DNA of 64,000 bases from Haemophilus haemolyticus_L (GTDB lineage: Bacteria > Pseudomonadota > Gammaproteobacteria > Enterobacterales > Pasteurellaceae), in NCBI RefSeq assembly GCF_003490595.1, contig NZ_QQGY01000010.1, positions 32,062 to 96,061 on the forward strand, given 5' to 3'. Shown piece after piece: positions 10,317-19,775 of this stretch (its first letter is position 1; every line of letters begins with the position of its first letter). The position numbers were made by a program, and so were the translations under genes. The notes beneath the pieces are model-generated. The model saw only the letters and a program-made list of their open reading frames with translations, was not told the origin of the DNA and did not search any database.

Positions 10317-12098
10317 ATGAAAGGTTCTATTCCACGCCCCTTTATTGATGATTTGCTGACTAAGTCCGATATTGTCGATGTGATTAACACGCGCGTAAAA
10401 CTAAAAAAAGCTGGCCGCGATTATCAAGCCTGCTGCCCTTTCCATCACGAAAAAACACCATCCTTCACGGTTAGTCAAAAGAAACAGTTTTATCATTGCT
10501 TTGGTTGTGGCGCACACGGTAATGCCATTTCCTTTTTAATGGATTATGACAAACTTGAATTTGTAGAGGCTATTGAAGAACTTGCAGCGATGGCAGGGCT
10601 TGAAGTACCTTACGAAAAACGCACGAATAACAGCGGGAAACCTCAAGCTAATTATCAAACCAAACGAAATCTCTATGAATTAATGCAAGAGATTGCCAAG
10701 TTTTATCAAAGCCAATTACCATTAAATACTCAAGCACAAGAATATTTACAACAACGTGGGCTTTCGACTGAAATTATTGAGCGTTTTCAAATTGGGTTTG
10801 TGCCGAATGCGATGGATACGGTATTGCGTAAATTTGGTGTTAATCGTGAAGAACAACAAAAACTCATTGAGTTAGGCATGCTTTCTCGAAATGATCGTGG
10901 CAATATTTACGATAAATTCCGAAATCGCATCATGTTTCCTATTCGCGATAAACGTGGTCGTACCGTCGCTTTCGGTGGGCGAGTATTAACAGATGAAAAG
11001 CCGAAATATCTTAATTCACCAGAAACCATTACTTATCATAAAGGTAACGAACTTTATGGTTTGTACGAAGCCTTACAAGTCAACGATGACCCCAAACAAT
11101 TACTTGTTGTTGAAGGTTATATGGATGTAGTGGCATTAGCACAATTTGGCGTGGATTATGCGGTCGCTTCTTTAGGTACGTCCACGACATCAGAACAAAT
11201 TCAACTTATTTTTCGTTCGACCGAACAAGTTGTTTGTTGTTACGATGGTGACCGTGCAGGGCGAGATGCGGCTTGGCGGGCATTAGAAAATGCATTGCCT
11301 TATTTAGAAGATGGCAGACAACTCAAATTTATTTTCTTACCAGAGGGAGAAGATCCTGATACTTACATTCGACAATATGGCAAAGAAAAATTTGAAGAAT
11401 ATATCGAAAGTGCGCAATCTTTAAGCGAGTTTATGTTTGCTCACTTAAGCCCACAAGTTGATTTTTCTAGCAAAGAAGGGCGCGGAAAATTAGTTGCTTT
11501 GGCTGCACCGTTAATTCGTCAAATTCCTGGAGAAATGCTACGCTTGTCGCTACGCAATATGCTTGCTCAGAAGCTAGGAATCTTTGACCAAACACAGCTA
11601 GAAAATCTTATTCCAAAACAATTAGAACAAGTCAATACACAACAAAAAGTCGCTAATAATAAGATCAAGAAGACACCAATGCGAATGGTCATTTCATTGC
11701 TTCTGCAAAATCCTGAATTAGTAAAACGTATATCTGAAAGCGGCGTGCAAGCATTACGTGCAGAAGCTGGTTTTGAAATTCTGGAAAATTTGACCGCACT
11801 TTGTCGCCAACGAGAAGGGATTACGACAGGGCAGATTTTAGAGCACTTCCGTGATACGCCTTACAGCAATCCCCTTGAAATACTGGCAACTTGGGATCAT
11901 TTATTAGACGAAGCAGAAATGATCAATGCATTTTCACAAAACTATCGTCGCTTAAATATTCAAGCCATTGAGCGAGACATTGAAATGCTTATTGCTAAAG
12001 AACGAGCTGAAGGGCTTACTAACGAGGAAAAAACAGTGCTCGTTCACCTTTTAGCGGGTAAAGAACTGCAGAAAAAACAGTTAGTTAATCCGCAATAA
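10317..12098 (+). CDS. dnaG: DNA primase
   Basis: DnaG makes RNA primers for the replication fork. The zinc-binding set is Cys40, His43, Cys61 and Cys64 (CPFH...CFGC). The TOPRIM core carries VVEGYMDV and YDGDRAGRDAA. The C-terminal third is the helicase-interaction domain. The length of 593 is normal. GGAGG lies 6-10 bases upstream of the ATG. An uptake signal is embedded near 11790. Confidence 0.97.
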   Translation: MKGSIPRPFIDDLLTKSDIVDVINTRVKLKKAGRDYQACCPFHHEKTPSFTVSQKKQFYHCFGCGAHGNAISFLMDYDKLEFVEAIEELAAMAGLEVPYEKRTNNSGKPQANYQTKRNLYELMQEIAKFYQSQLPLNTQAQEYLQQRGLSTEIIERFQIGFVPNAMDTVLRKFGVNREEQQKLIELGMLSRNDRGNIYDKFRNRIMFPIRDKRGRTVAFGGRVLTDEKPKYLNSPETITYHKGNELYGLYEALQVNDDPKQLLVVEGYMDVVALAQFGVDYAVASLGTSTTSEQIQLIFRSTEQVVCCYDGDRAGRDAAWRALENALPYLEDGRQLKFIFLPEGEDPDTYIRQYGKEKFEEYIESAQSLSEFMFAHLSPQVDFSSKEGRGKLVALAAPLIRQIPGEMLRLSLRNMLAQKLGIFDQTQLENLIPKQLEQVNTQQKVANNKIKKTPMRMVISLLLQNPELVKRISESGVQALRAEAGFEILENLTALCRQREGITTGQILEHFRDTPYSNPLEILATWDHLLDEAEMINAFSQNYRRLNIQAIERDIEMLIAKERAEGLTNEEKTVLVHLLAGKELQKKQLVNPQ

Positions 12099-12169
12099 CA
12101 ATGATAAAATTGTAAGTTCGTAACAAGAATTATATTGCTAATATCACATCAAGCAAAACGGATATAAAA

Positions 12170-14053
12170 ATGGAAAAAAATCAACAATCTACGGCTGAAC
12201 AATATTCAGAACAAATTGAACAACTGATGGAATTAGGTCGCACTCAAGGTTATTTAACCTATGCAGAAATTAATGATTTATTACCAGAAGATGTCATCGA
12301 CCCTGAATATTACGATAAGTTGCTACAAACGCTGCAAAATGATGCAGGGATTCCGGTCTTGGATGAAGCCCCAGAAAGCGATGAGATGATGTTGAATGAC
12401 ACCATTCCAGATGAAGATGCGGTGGAAGAGGCAACCCAAATTCTTTCAAATGTAGAATCGGAAATCGGTCGAACAACCGATCCTGTCCGTATGTATATGC
12501 GTGAAATGGGAACGGTTGATCTTCTCACTCGTGAAGATGAAATCAGCATTGCAAAACGTATTGAAGAAGGAATTGATGAAGTTCAAACATCCATTGCCGC
12601 ATATCCAGAAGCTTTAAATGGGTTGCTAAAAAATTATGATGATGTGGAAAAAGGAAACTTCCGTTTAGCTGACTTAATTACGGGTTTTGTCGATCCAAAT
12701 GCAGAAATAGAAGAACATAATGTCATTGATGAAAACTTTTCTGAAGACGGAGAAGAATCAGAAAGTGCAGATGTTGAAGACAACGAAGATGAAGACGAAA
12801 ACGAAGCAGAATCTACATCAGATTCAAGCGAGTCTGATAATAGCATCGATCCAGAAGTTGCAAGAGAAAAATTCCAACAATTAAAAGAGCAACACACCAA
12901 AACGCTTGCTGTTATTGAAAAACATGGTCGCTCAGGAAAACGCGCCCAAGATCAAATTGCGCTGCTTGGTGAAATTTTTAAACAATTCCGTTTAGTACCA
13001 AAACAATTTGATTTACTCGTTTTATCAATGAAAGAAATGATGAAATCTGTACGTCACGAAGAACGTCAGTTGCAAAAAATAGTAGTGGATATTGCAGGAA
13101 TGCCAAAAGATGATTTTGAGAAACTCATTACTACTAATGGCAGCAATACTGAATGGGTACAAAAAGCCTTAAAATCAAGCAAACCATGGGCAAAACGCTT
13201 ACCAAAATATGAAGCACGTATACTTGAGGCATTAAACAACTTAGCTAGCATTGAAGAAAATACGAAACTTACCATTACCCAAATGCGCGATATTTGTGAT
13301 GCAGTCGCTCGAGGTGAACAAAAAGCTCGTCGAGCTAAAAAAGAAATGGTAGAAGCTAACTTACGTTTAGTAATTTCCATAGCGAAAAAATATACGAACC
13401 GCGGTTTACAATTCCTAGACTTAATTCAAGAAGGGAATATTGGTTTAATGAAAGCGGTAGATAAATTTGAGTATCGCCGTGGTTATAAATTCTCTACATA
13501 TGCGACCTGGTGGATTCGCCAAGCCATTACACGCTCTATTGCGGATCAAGCTCGTACAATCCGTATTCCGGTACATATGATTGAAACAATCAATAAACTT
13601 AACCGCATTTCTCGCCAGTTATTACAAGAAATGGGGCGTGAAGCAACACCAGAAGAATTAGCTGAGCGTATGGGAATGCCTGAAGATAAAATTCGTAAAG
13701 TATTGAAAATTGCAAAAGAGCCAATTTCTATGGAAACGCCTATCGGTGATGACGATGACTCACATTTAGGTGATTTTATTGAAGATTCAACCTTAGAACT
13801 TCCTTTAGATTCTGCAACAGCACAAAGCTTAAGAGTTGCGACTCACGAAGTTCTTGAAGGCCTAACACCACGAGAAGCAAAAGTATTACGCATGCGTTTT
13901 GGTATCGATATGAATACCGACCATACGCTTGAAGAAGTGGGTAAACAATTCGACGTTACACGCGAACGTATTCGTCAAATTGAAGCAAAAGCGTTACGTA
14001 AATTACGTCATCCTAGCCGCTCAGAAACATTAAGAAGTTTCCTTGACGACTAA
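12170..14053 (+). CDS. rpoD: RNA polymerase primary sigma factor (sigma-70)
   Basis: The 627 residues show the full sigma-70 layout: region 1.1, the DPVRMYMREMG segment of region 1.2, an acidic non-conserved insert (residues about 190-230, E/D/S-rich), region 2 with YATWWIRQAITRSI for -10 recognition, and region 4.2 with VTRERIRQIEAKALRKLRH for -35 recognition. It is the last gene of the rpsU-dnaG-rpoD cluster. In Rd the aspA, urease and groESL genes follow, whereas here rplI does. Confidence 0.98.
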   Translation: MEKNQQSTAEQYSEQIEQLMELGRTQGYLTYAEINDLLPEDVIDPEYYDKLLQTLQNDAGIPVLDEAPESDEMMLNDTIPDEDAVEEATQILSNVESEIGRTTDPVRMYMREMGTVDLLTREDEISIAKRIEEGIDEVQTSIAAYPEALNGLLKNYDDVEKGNFRLADLITGFVDPNAEIEEHNVIDENFSEDGEESESADVEDNEDEDENEAESTSDSSESDNSIDPEVAREKFQQLKEQHTKTLAVIEKHGRSGKRAQDQIALLGEIFKQFRLVPKQFDLLVLSMKEMMKSVRHEERQLQKIVVDIAGMPKDDFEKLITTNGSNTEWVQKALKSSKPWAKRLPKYEARILEALNNLASIEENTKLTITQMRDICDAVARGEQKARRAKKEMVEANLRLVISIAKKYTNRGLQFLDLIQEGNIGLMKAVDKFEYRRGYKFSTYATWWIRQAITRSIADQARTIRIPVHMIETINKLNRISRQLLQEMGREATPEELAERMGMPEDKIRKVLKIAKEPISMETPIGDDDDSHLGDFIEDSTLELPLDSATAQSLRVATHEVLEGLTPREAKVLRMRFGIDMNTDHTLEEVGKQFDVTRERIRQIEAKALRKLRHPSRSETLRSFLDD

Positions 14054-14061
14054 AAGTTACA

Positions 14062-14091
14062 AATAAAAAGGAGCTATAGCTCCTTTTTATT
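14062..14091 (+). terminator. rpoD terminator
   Basis: A perfect 30-base palindrome has arms AATAAAAAGGAGCTA and TAGCTCCTTTTTATT. It carries T-tracts on both strands, so it can work in both directions. Confidence 0.9.
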
Positions 14092-14108
14092 ACGTTAAAC
14101 TAATAATA

Positions 14109-14133
14109 AAAACCCGATCTAAGACCGGGTTTT
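14109..14133 (-). terminator. rplI operon terminator
   Basis: AAAACCCG and CGGGTTTT form an 8-bp stem with a 9-base loop, just beyond the rplI stop on the minus strand and followed by a T-rich tract. Confidence 0.85.
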
Positions 14134-14152
14134 ATTTTGCCTATCTGACAAA

Positions 14153-14602
14153 TTATTCTGCAACAACGATTACATCTAATGTTGCAAATACTTCACCGTG
14201 AAGTTGGAAACGAACATCGTGGTCACCAAGAGTACGGATAGGACCGTTTGGTAAACGAACTTCACTTTTCGCAATTTTAACGCCTGCTGCAGTTACTGCT
14301 TCTGCCACATCACGAGTAGTGATTGCGCCGAATAAACGACCTTCATCACCTGCTTTAGATGCGATAGTCACAGAACCTAATGCAGTAACTTCTGCTGCAC
14401 GAGCTTGAGCTGCTGCAAGATTTGCTGCCGCTGCTGCTTCTAATTCTGCACGACGTGCTTCAAAGTGTTCAATGTTAGCTTTAGTTGCCATAACTGCTTT
14501 ACCTTGTGGGATTAAGAAGTTACGTGCAAAACCTGATTTAACATTTACTTGATCGCCCACTTGACCTAAGTGAACAATTTTATCTAAAAGAATTACTTGC
14601 AT
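14153..14602 (-). CDS. rplI: 50S ribosomal protein bL9
   Basis: The 149-residue protein has the bL9 N-terminal domain (MQVILLDKIVHLG.. and FLIPQGKA), then a long alanine-rich connecting helix (residues about 50-75) and the C-terminal RNA-binding domain. It is the last gene of the rpsF-priB-rpsR-rplI operon. Confidence 0.98.
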   Translation of the reverse strand: MQVILLDKIVHLGQVGDQVNVKSGFARNFLIPQGKAVMATKANIEHFEARRAELEAAAAANLAAAQARAAEVTALGSVTIASKAGDEGRLFGAITTRDVAEAVTAAGVKIAKSEVRLPNGPIRTLGDHDVRFQLHGEVFATLDVIVVAE

Positions 14603-14618
14603 TACCGTATCTCCTTAA

Positions 14619-14846
14619 TTACTGATGATTGTCAGTGTATGGAAGTAACGCTAAATAGCGAGCGCGCTTGATTGCACGAGCTAATTGACGTTGGTACTTC
14701 GCACGAGTACCGGTAATACGGCTAGGTACAATTTTGCCGCTTTCTGAAATATAGTTCTTTAATGTAGCGATATCTTTGTAATCGATTTCAACAACATTTT
14801 CCGCTGTGAAACGGCAGAACTTACGACGACGGAAATAACGTGCCAT
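14619..14846 (-). CDS. rpsR: 30S ribosomal protein bS18
   Basis: The 75-residue basic protein contains the bS18 core IDYKDIATLKNYI and GKIVPSRITGT. It sits 16 bases upstream of rplI and 12 bases downstream of priB in the same operon. Confidence 0.98.
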   Translation of the reverse strand: MARYFRRRKFCRFTAENVVEIDYKDIATLKNYISESGKIVPSRITGTRAKYQRQLARAIKRARYLALLPYTDNHQ

Positions 14847-14858
14847 TTGGCTAGTCTC

Positions 14859-15185
14859 CTAATCTATAAATTCGATTTGCTCGGCATGTAAAACTAATTG
14901 GCATAAACCACTTTGGGTTTTATGTGATGTAATAAATCCCACCACCAAAATTTTACTACCGACCGTAATGCTTTGAGTTTTTTCTATCAATTGATTACCA
15001 CTAATTTGAACTGGCATTTTTAACCAAGCTTGACGTGTAAAACCACTTTCAATCTGATCAGAACGATGTTCTAACAAAAATTTGCAATGCTCAATTCCAC
15101 TAGGGCTCTTTAATCGCTTTGGTAACTGAGAAACGACTCCCATAACCGAAAAACGATTATCAATTTTCAAATTACTCTTCAGCAT
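14859..15185 (-). CDS. priB: Primosomal replication protein PriB (N)
   Basis: PriB is an OB-fold single-strand DNA-binding protein of the replication restart primosome. SPSGIEHCKFLLEHRS and VLHAEQIEFID are the conserved ends. I chose the start at 15185 (108 residues), so the gene overlaps the end of rpsF by 14 bases. An alternative start at 15206 would add 7 residues. Translation coupling to rpsF is likely. Confidence 0.92.
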   Translation of the reverse strand: MLKSNLKIDNRFSVMGVVSQLPKRLKSPSGIEHCKFLLEHRSDQIESGFTRQAWLKMPVQISGNQLIEKTQSITVGSKILVVGFITSHKTQSGLCQLVLHAEQIEFID

Positions 15186-15549
15186 CCTCAAAATCGTTGT
15201 TTTCAACTTCAGCTAAAGGTTTACGTTCTTCTTTAGCCGCTTTCATTGGGGACGCTTCTGTTACGGCGTGCTTAGTATGGATAACAAGACTGCGTAATAC
15301 AGCATCGTTATAACGGAAAGTCGTTTCTAGCTCGTCGATGACTTGTTGAGGCGCTTCTACATTCATAAGCACATAGTGTGCTTTGTGTAATTTATTAATT
15401 GGGTACGCTAATTGGCGACGACCCCAATCTTCTAGGCGATGAACTTGACCACCAGCTTCTTTTACAGAACCGGTGTAACGTTCGATCATACCTGGTACTT
15501 GCTCGCTTTGGTCCGGATGAACCATAAACACGATTTCGTAGTGACGCAT
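15172..15549 (-). CDS. rpsF: 30S ribosomal protein bS6
   Basis: The 125-residue protein begins MRHYEIVFMVHPDQSEQV, the bS6 signature. It has an acidic tail (DFEDAEE) of the type modified by RimK-like ligases in enterobacteria. GGAG lies upstream of the ATG. It is the first gene of its operon, and the 150 bases upstream hold its promoter. Confidence 0.97.
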   Translation of the reverse strand: MRHYEIVFMVHPDQSEQVPGMIERYTGSVKEAGGQVHRLEDWGRRQLAYPINKLHKAHYVLMNVEAPQQVIDELETTFRYNDAVLRSLVIHTKHAVTEASPMKAAKEERKPLAEVENNDFEDAEE

Positions 15550-15701
15550 TACTGCTCCTTACGGGTTAATCAGCCTTTGACGTAGATCAGCCACCAATCT
15601 GCAAAGGCAAGGAACGAAAAATTCAATGTGGCTAAGGGTTGCGGATTATACCGATTTTTTTACGTTCCGCAACCCGTTTGAGTTCTTTTTGACCAAAAAG
15701 A

Positions 15702-15728
15702 AGGCCGATATTGTAATAATATCGGCCT
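15702..15728 (-). terminator. infA terminator
   Basis: AGGCCGATATT / AATATCGGCCT form an 11-bp perfect stem with a 5-base loop. On the minus strand it is followed by TCTTTTT. It lies 19 bases past the infA stop. Confidence 0.9.
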
Positions 15729-15746
15729 ATCTCAAATCTTCAGTGA

Positions 15747-15965
15747 TTAACGACTGCGGAAAATAATACGACCTTTACTTAAATCATAAGGGGTCATTTC
15801 TACAGTCACTTTATCCCCAGTCAAAATACGGATATAGTTTTTACGCATTTTTCCAGAAATATGTGCAGTAACCACGTGACCGTTTTCCAACTCCACGCGG
15901 AACATAGTATTCGGTAAAGTCTCTAAAATTGTGCCTTGCATCTCAATGCAATCTTCTTTCGCCAT
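15747..15965 (-). CDS. infA: Translation initiation factor IF-1
   Basis: The 72-residue S1-fold protein starts [11 protein letters not shown] and ends GRIIFRSR, the standard IF-1 termini. I chose the start at 15965; the 12-codon longer reading has no family support. GAGG lies upstream. Confidence 0.97.
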
Positions 15966-16175
15966 TGTATCCTCTAAAAATAATCGATTTTTTATCCGCA
16001 CTTTAGGCGGAAAAGTTAAGAAAAACGGGCGGATTATAGCCGTTTTTGGCTTTCTACGAAAGAAAAAATAATATTGTTCATAAAAAACTCAATTTAGCAT
16101 AAGTTAACAATGATTTACAAAATCAAAACACTCCCTATAATCAACATAAATAATCCCATTACTAGGTAAATAAAA

Positions 16176-17250
16176 ATGAATAAAACATTACTAAGTAATA
16201 ATAATCACCCCAATATTTCATTAACCTGTCAAAAATTTCAATATGGCGGAGGTATGGAGCGATATCTTATTGATATTGTTAATGGATTATCTCAGGCAAG
16301 CATTACACCTAAAATTTACTCTGCCAAGTTTGATACTGCATTACCTGAATACGATTTGATTAAGCCAGTTAAGATTAATCTTTCTTTTGTGCCTAAAAAA
16401 ATGGAGAACTTCGTTTCTTTCCTATTTTTCAAATAAATATAAAGAAACATCAGAAGTCTCACTTACCACCTCTTATACCCTATCTGACGTTGTTATTTGT
16501 GGTGGAAATCATAAAGGATATCTACAAGCATCAAAGAAAAAGCCAAGCATATCAGATCGATTTAAAATCATGGGTGAACAAAAATCTTTAAATCAATCCA
16601 AATATGTCATCGCTCATTCTGCATTGATGAAAAAAGAACTCGTTGAGTTATATCATATCCCAGAAAACAAAATTGATGTGATTTATCCCCCTATTAATAC
16701 AGATAAATTCACACAAATCAATGAAGAAGAAAGAGTAAAACTCAGAGAAAAGTTGGGTTTCAAAAAAGATGAAATCATTTACCTATTTCCTTCTACTGGG
16801 CATACGCGAAAAGGTTTTGATATTTTAAAAAAATATTTTGAAAAAACTCAGTTACCTATTCGCTTAGTGGTAGCAGGAACGCCTGTAGAAGAAAATCCTA
16901 AAATATCTTCGCTTGGTTTTTGCAAAAATATGCCTGAATTATACCAATCGGCAGATTTCACCATTATGGCATCTCAATATGAGCCATTTGGGCTTGTTGG
17001 ACTAGAATCCATATTATCTGGTACGCCAGTTATTTTTTCTGAAAACATGGGATGCCTAGAAGTATTACAACATGGATTTGGCTATACATTTTCTAGAGAA
17101 AACATGAATACATTGGATGATGCAATTCAAAAATCAGTAAAACAAGCATCTGAACATCAACATCGTATTCTCAATCCAATGGACTGTATTCGTTATAATC
17201 CAAGTTTGAGTCATCATATTAAAACAATACTGGAACTCATCGCTAAATGA
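16176..17250 (+). pseudogene. LPS glycosyltransferase (GT4), one-base frameshift in an A7 run
   Basis: Two overlapping reading frames make one GT4 protein of about 357 residues. Frame one (16176 on) contains the donor-domain start YGGGMERYLIDIVNGLS. It stops at 16436. The rest, up to 17250, is in the next frame and carries the HSALMKKELVEL segment and EPFGLVGLE, the E-x7-E catalytic motif. The frames join exactly if the run of seven A at 16395-16401 is read as six. The gene is AT-rich and sits between infA and ksgA, a place known for strain-variable LPS genes (lic2C or losA/losB in different strains, from memory). It could be a pseudogene, an on/off slippage site or a sequencing error. Confidence 0.8.
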
Positions 17251-17333
17251 TATTGCCCATGACAGTTACACTAAAATTTACAAAAGAAATACAGGCTCTA
17301 TAATAACCGCACTTTTCTTATTAAATAGTACTT

Positions 17334-18197
17334 ATGAACTCAAAAAAACACTTAGGCCATACCGCCCGTAAACGCTTCGGACAAAACTTTTTACATGATA
17401 CCTCTGTCATTCAAGGTATCGTGGCCGCAATTTACCCACAACCCAATCAATTCTTAGTGGAAATTGGTCCGGGACTTGGCGCATTAACAGAGCCGGTTGG
17501 TGAACTTGTCGATCACCTCACTGTGGTAGAGCTTGACCGAGACCTTGCAGAACGTTTACGTCATCATCCATTTTTACATCAAAAACTCACTGTTATTGAA
17601 ACGGATGCGATGCAATTTGATTTTGGTGAGCTTTATACAAAAGAAAATTTGGCAGAAAAAGGTCAGAAATTACGTGTGTTTGGTAACTTGCCTTACAACA
17701 TTTCTACGCCATTAATGTTCCATTTATTTAAGTATCATGATGTAATTCAAGATATGCACTTCATGCTGCAAAAAGAAGTGGTAAAACGCTTATGCGCAGG
17801 GCCAAATAGCAAAGCCTACGGCCGTTTAACCATTATGGCTCAATACTTCTGCCAGGTGATGCCTGTACTTGAAGTACCACCTTCGGCCTTCAAACCTGCG
17901 CCGAAAGTGGATTCAGCCGTTGTGCGTTTAATTCCACATAAAGAATTACCTCATCCTGTAAAAGATTTATATTGGTTGAACCGTGTTTGCTCCCAAGCGT
18001 TCAATCAGCGCCGTAAAACACTGCGCAATGCACTCTCAACATTATTTTCACCTGAAAATCTGACCTCACTAGGTATTGATTTAAATGCACGCGCAGAAAA
18101 TTTGACTATCGCAGATTATGCCCGCTTAGCAAACTGGTTGGTAGATAATCCACCAGCTGATATCAATAAATATGAAATCTTAGATTCAGAAGGGTAA
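17334..18197 (+). CDS. rsmA: 16S rRNA dimethyladenosine transferase (KsgA)
   Basis: KsgA dimethylates two adjacent adenosines at the 3' end of 16S rRNA. RKRFGQNFL, the SAM loop EIGPGLGALTEP and the catalytic NLPYNIS motif are present in 287 residues. An uptake signal lies about 30 bases upstream of the start. apaH follows with a 15-base gap, as in E. coli. In Rd, lic2A lies in this gap. Confidence 0.97.
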   Translation: MNSKKHLGHTARKRFGQNFLHDTSVIQGIVAAIYPQPNQFLVEIGPGLGALTEPVGELVDHLTVVELDRDLAERLRHHPFLHQKLTVIETDAMQFDFGELYTKENLAEKGQKLRVFGNLPYNISTPLMFHLFKYHDVIQDMHFMLQKEVVKRLCAGPNSKAYGRLTIMAQYFCQVMPVLEVPPSAFKPAPKVDSAVVRLIPHKELPHPVKDLYWLNRVCSQAFNQRRKTLRNALSTLFSPENLTSLGIDLNARAENLTIADYARLANWLVDNPPADINKYEILDSEG

Positions 18198-18212
18198 AAA
18201 GAGCGGTCAAAA

Positions 18213-19040
18213 ATGGCAACCTATTTCGTCGGTGATTTGCAAGGCTGTTATGATGAATTACAGCTTTTATTAGAACGTGTAGATTTCAATCCTACGCAAG
18301 ATAAACTTTATCTTGTGGGGGATCTTGTGGCTCGTGGAGATAAATCACTTGAATGTCTTCGTTTCGTAAAATCACTTGGTAATGCAGCACAAACCGTACT
18401 AGGTAATCACGATTTACACTTAATTGCGACCGCACTTGGTATTAAAAAAGTAAAACCGCGTGATCGCGTCGATGCCATTTTTAATGCGCCCGATTTTGAT
18501 GAGCTGATTCATTGGTTACGCCATCAGCCATTACTTGTACATAATGAAGAATTAAACTTTCTGATGGCACACGCAGGTATTTCGCCTGATTGGGATTTGG
18601 AAACTGCGAAATCTTGTGCGGCCGAAGTTGAACAGATTTTACAGCACGGTGATTTTCATTATCTTATTGAAAATATGTATTCTGAACAGCCTGATCGCTG
18701 GTCGCCAGATTTACAGGGCTTAGCGCGTCATCGTTACATTATTAATGCTTTCACTCGCATGCGTTTTTGCTATTTAGATCATCGCTTTGATTTTGCCTGT
18801 AAATCTCCTTTAAAAGATGCGCCTACAGAGCTTACAGCTTGGTTTAATTTAGATAATCCTCTTTATAAACAAATTCCCATTGTCTTTGGGCATTGGGCAA
18901 GTTTAGTGGATGAGCCTACTCCACAAGGTATTTATGCCTTAGATACCGGTTGTGTGTGGAATAATCGAATGACCATGTTGCGTTGGGAAGACAAACAGTT
19001 CTTCACACAAAGTCCGGTCAAAAATTACAGTGATTTTTAA
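18213..19040 (+). CDS. apaH: Bis(5'-nucleosyl)-tetraphosphatase (symmetrical)
   Basis: ApaH hydrolyses Ap4A to two ADP and also decaps Np4-capped RNA. The metallophosphatase motifs GDLQGC, GDLVARGD and GNHD, plus a later HAG, are intact. The length of 275 is normal. An uptake signal is embedded near 18430. Confidence 0.96.
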   Translation: MATYFVGDLQGCYDELQLLLERVDFNPTQDKLYLVGDLVARGDKSLECLRFVKSLGNAAQTVLGNHDLHLIATALGIKKVKPRDRVDAIFNAPDFDELIHWLRHQPLLVHNEELNFLMAHAGISPDWDLETAKSCAAEVEQILQHGDFHYLIENMYSEQPDRWSPDLQGLARHRYIINAFTRMRFCYLDHRFDFACKSPLKDAPTELTAWFNLDNPLYKQIPIVFGHWASLVDEPTPQGIYALDTGCVWNNRMTMLRWEDKQFFTQSPVKNYSDF

Positions 19041-19049
19041 GGAAACGCT

Positions 19050-19673
19050 ATGCTCTCGCTTACTGCCGAATCTTGTGAACTGTTCAATATTCCTTTCTAT
19101 CAATTTGCCCAAATGAAAAAATTCTGTCCAGAAGATATTCCGGCGATTAAAGCGGATTACAAATTACATTGGGATAACTGGAAAGCGATTATTCAAGAAG
19201 TGGCAAAACAGCTTGGCACACCTTTTGCGAAACCGCATATTGAAAGTTGGACCAATGGTTGGCAAGTGCGAGCACATTTCTTCGCTTATTTTAAATACGA
19301 GTTTAATCAAAATTCTGCAGCGATCTTTTCTGTGCTATTAAATCGTCGTCGATTAAGAGTGTGCTTAGATTGGCATTGCTATCGCGCAGATCGCTCACAA
19401 ATTAATGTGCAACAATATAATCGGTGGCTTGATCAATTTGATTTCAAACAATTTGCTGATTTTGATATTTGGCGAGAAGATGAAAGTGAATATGATGATT
19501 TTCGCAAAGTGAAACAAATGACTAAAAACGATCTCATTTTACGCTCAGAAGAAGATTTTTGGTGCATAGGAAAAAGCATTGAAAAATCGGAACTCAGTCA
19601 AATAAATCCCGTCTCTTTTATCATTCAAACTATTCAAGCATTACAACCAATCTACGAATATTGCCATCAATAA
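19050..19673 (+). CDS. Conserved hypothetical protein (HI_0552 type)
   Basis: The 207-residue soluble protein is rich in aromatic residues and charged segments, with no signal peptide or membrane helix. I recognise it only as the conserved Haemophilus protein that follows apaH. It starts 9 bases after the apaH stop with GGAAACG upstream, so it is probably in the same operon. No catalytic motif is evident. The function is unknown. Confidence 0.8.
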   Translation: MLSLTAESCELFNIPFYQFAQMKKFCPEDIPAIKADYKLHWDNWKAIIQEVAKQLGTPFAKPHIESWTNGWQVRAHFFAYFKYEFNQNSAAIFSVLLNRRRLRVCLDWHCYRADRSQINVQQYNRWLDQFDFKQFADFDIWREDESEYDDFRKVKQMTKNDLILRSEEDFWCIGKSIEKSELSQINPVSFIIQTIQALQPIYEYCHQ

Positions 19674-19775
19674 AAGTGCGGTTATTTTCATGAAAGTTTT
19701 TCGCCCTGTTTAGTTGTTATGTTATCATTACATTAATTTAACATTTTTAACAATTTAAACTTTTAGGAGAGCTTT

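Noticed and set aside
16387..17250. The second glycosyltransferase frame as an independent gene
   Set aside because: Its apparent start is TTG without a ribosome site, and the sequence continues the first frame perfectly if one A is removed.
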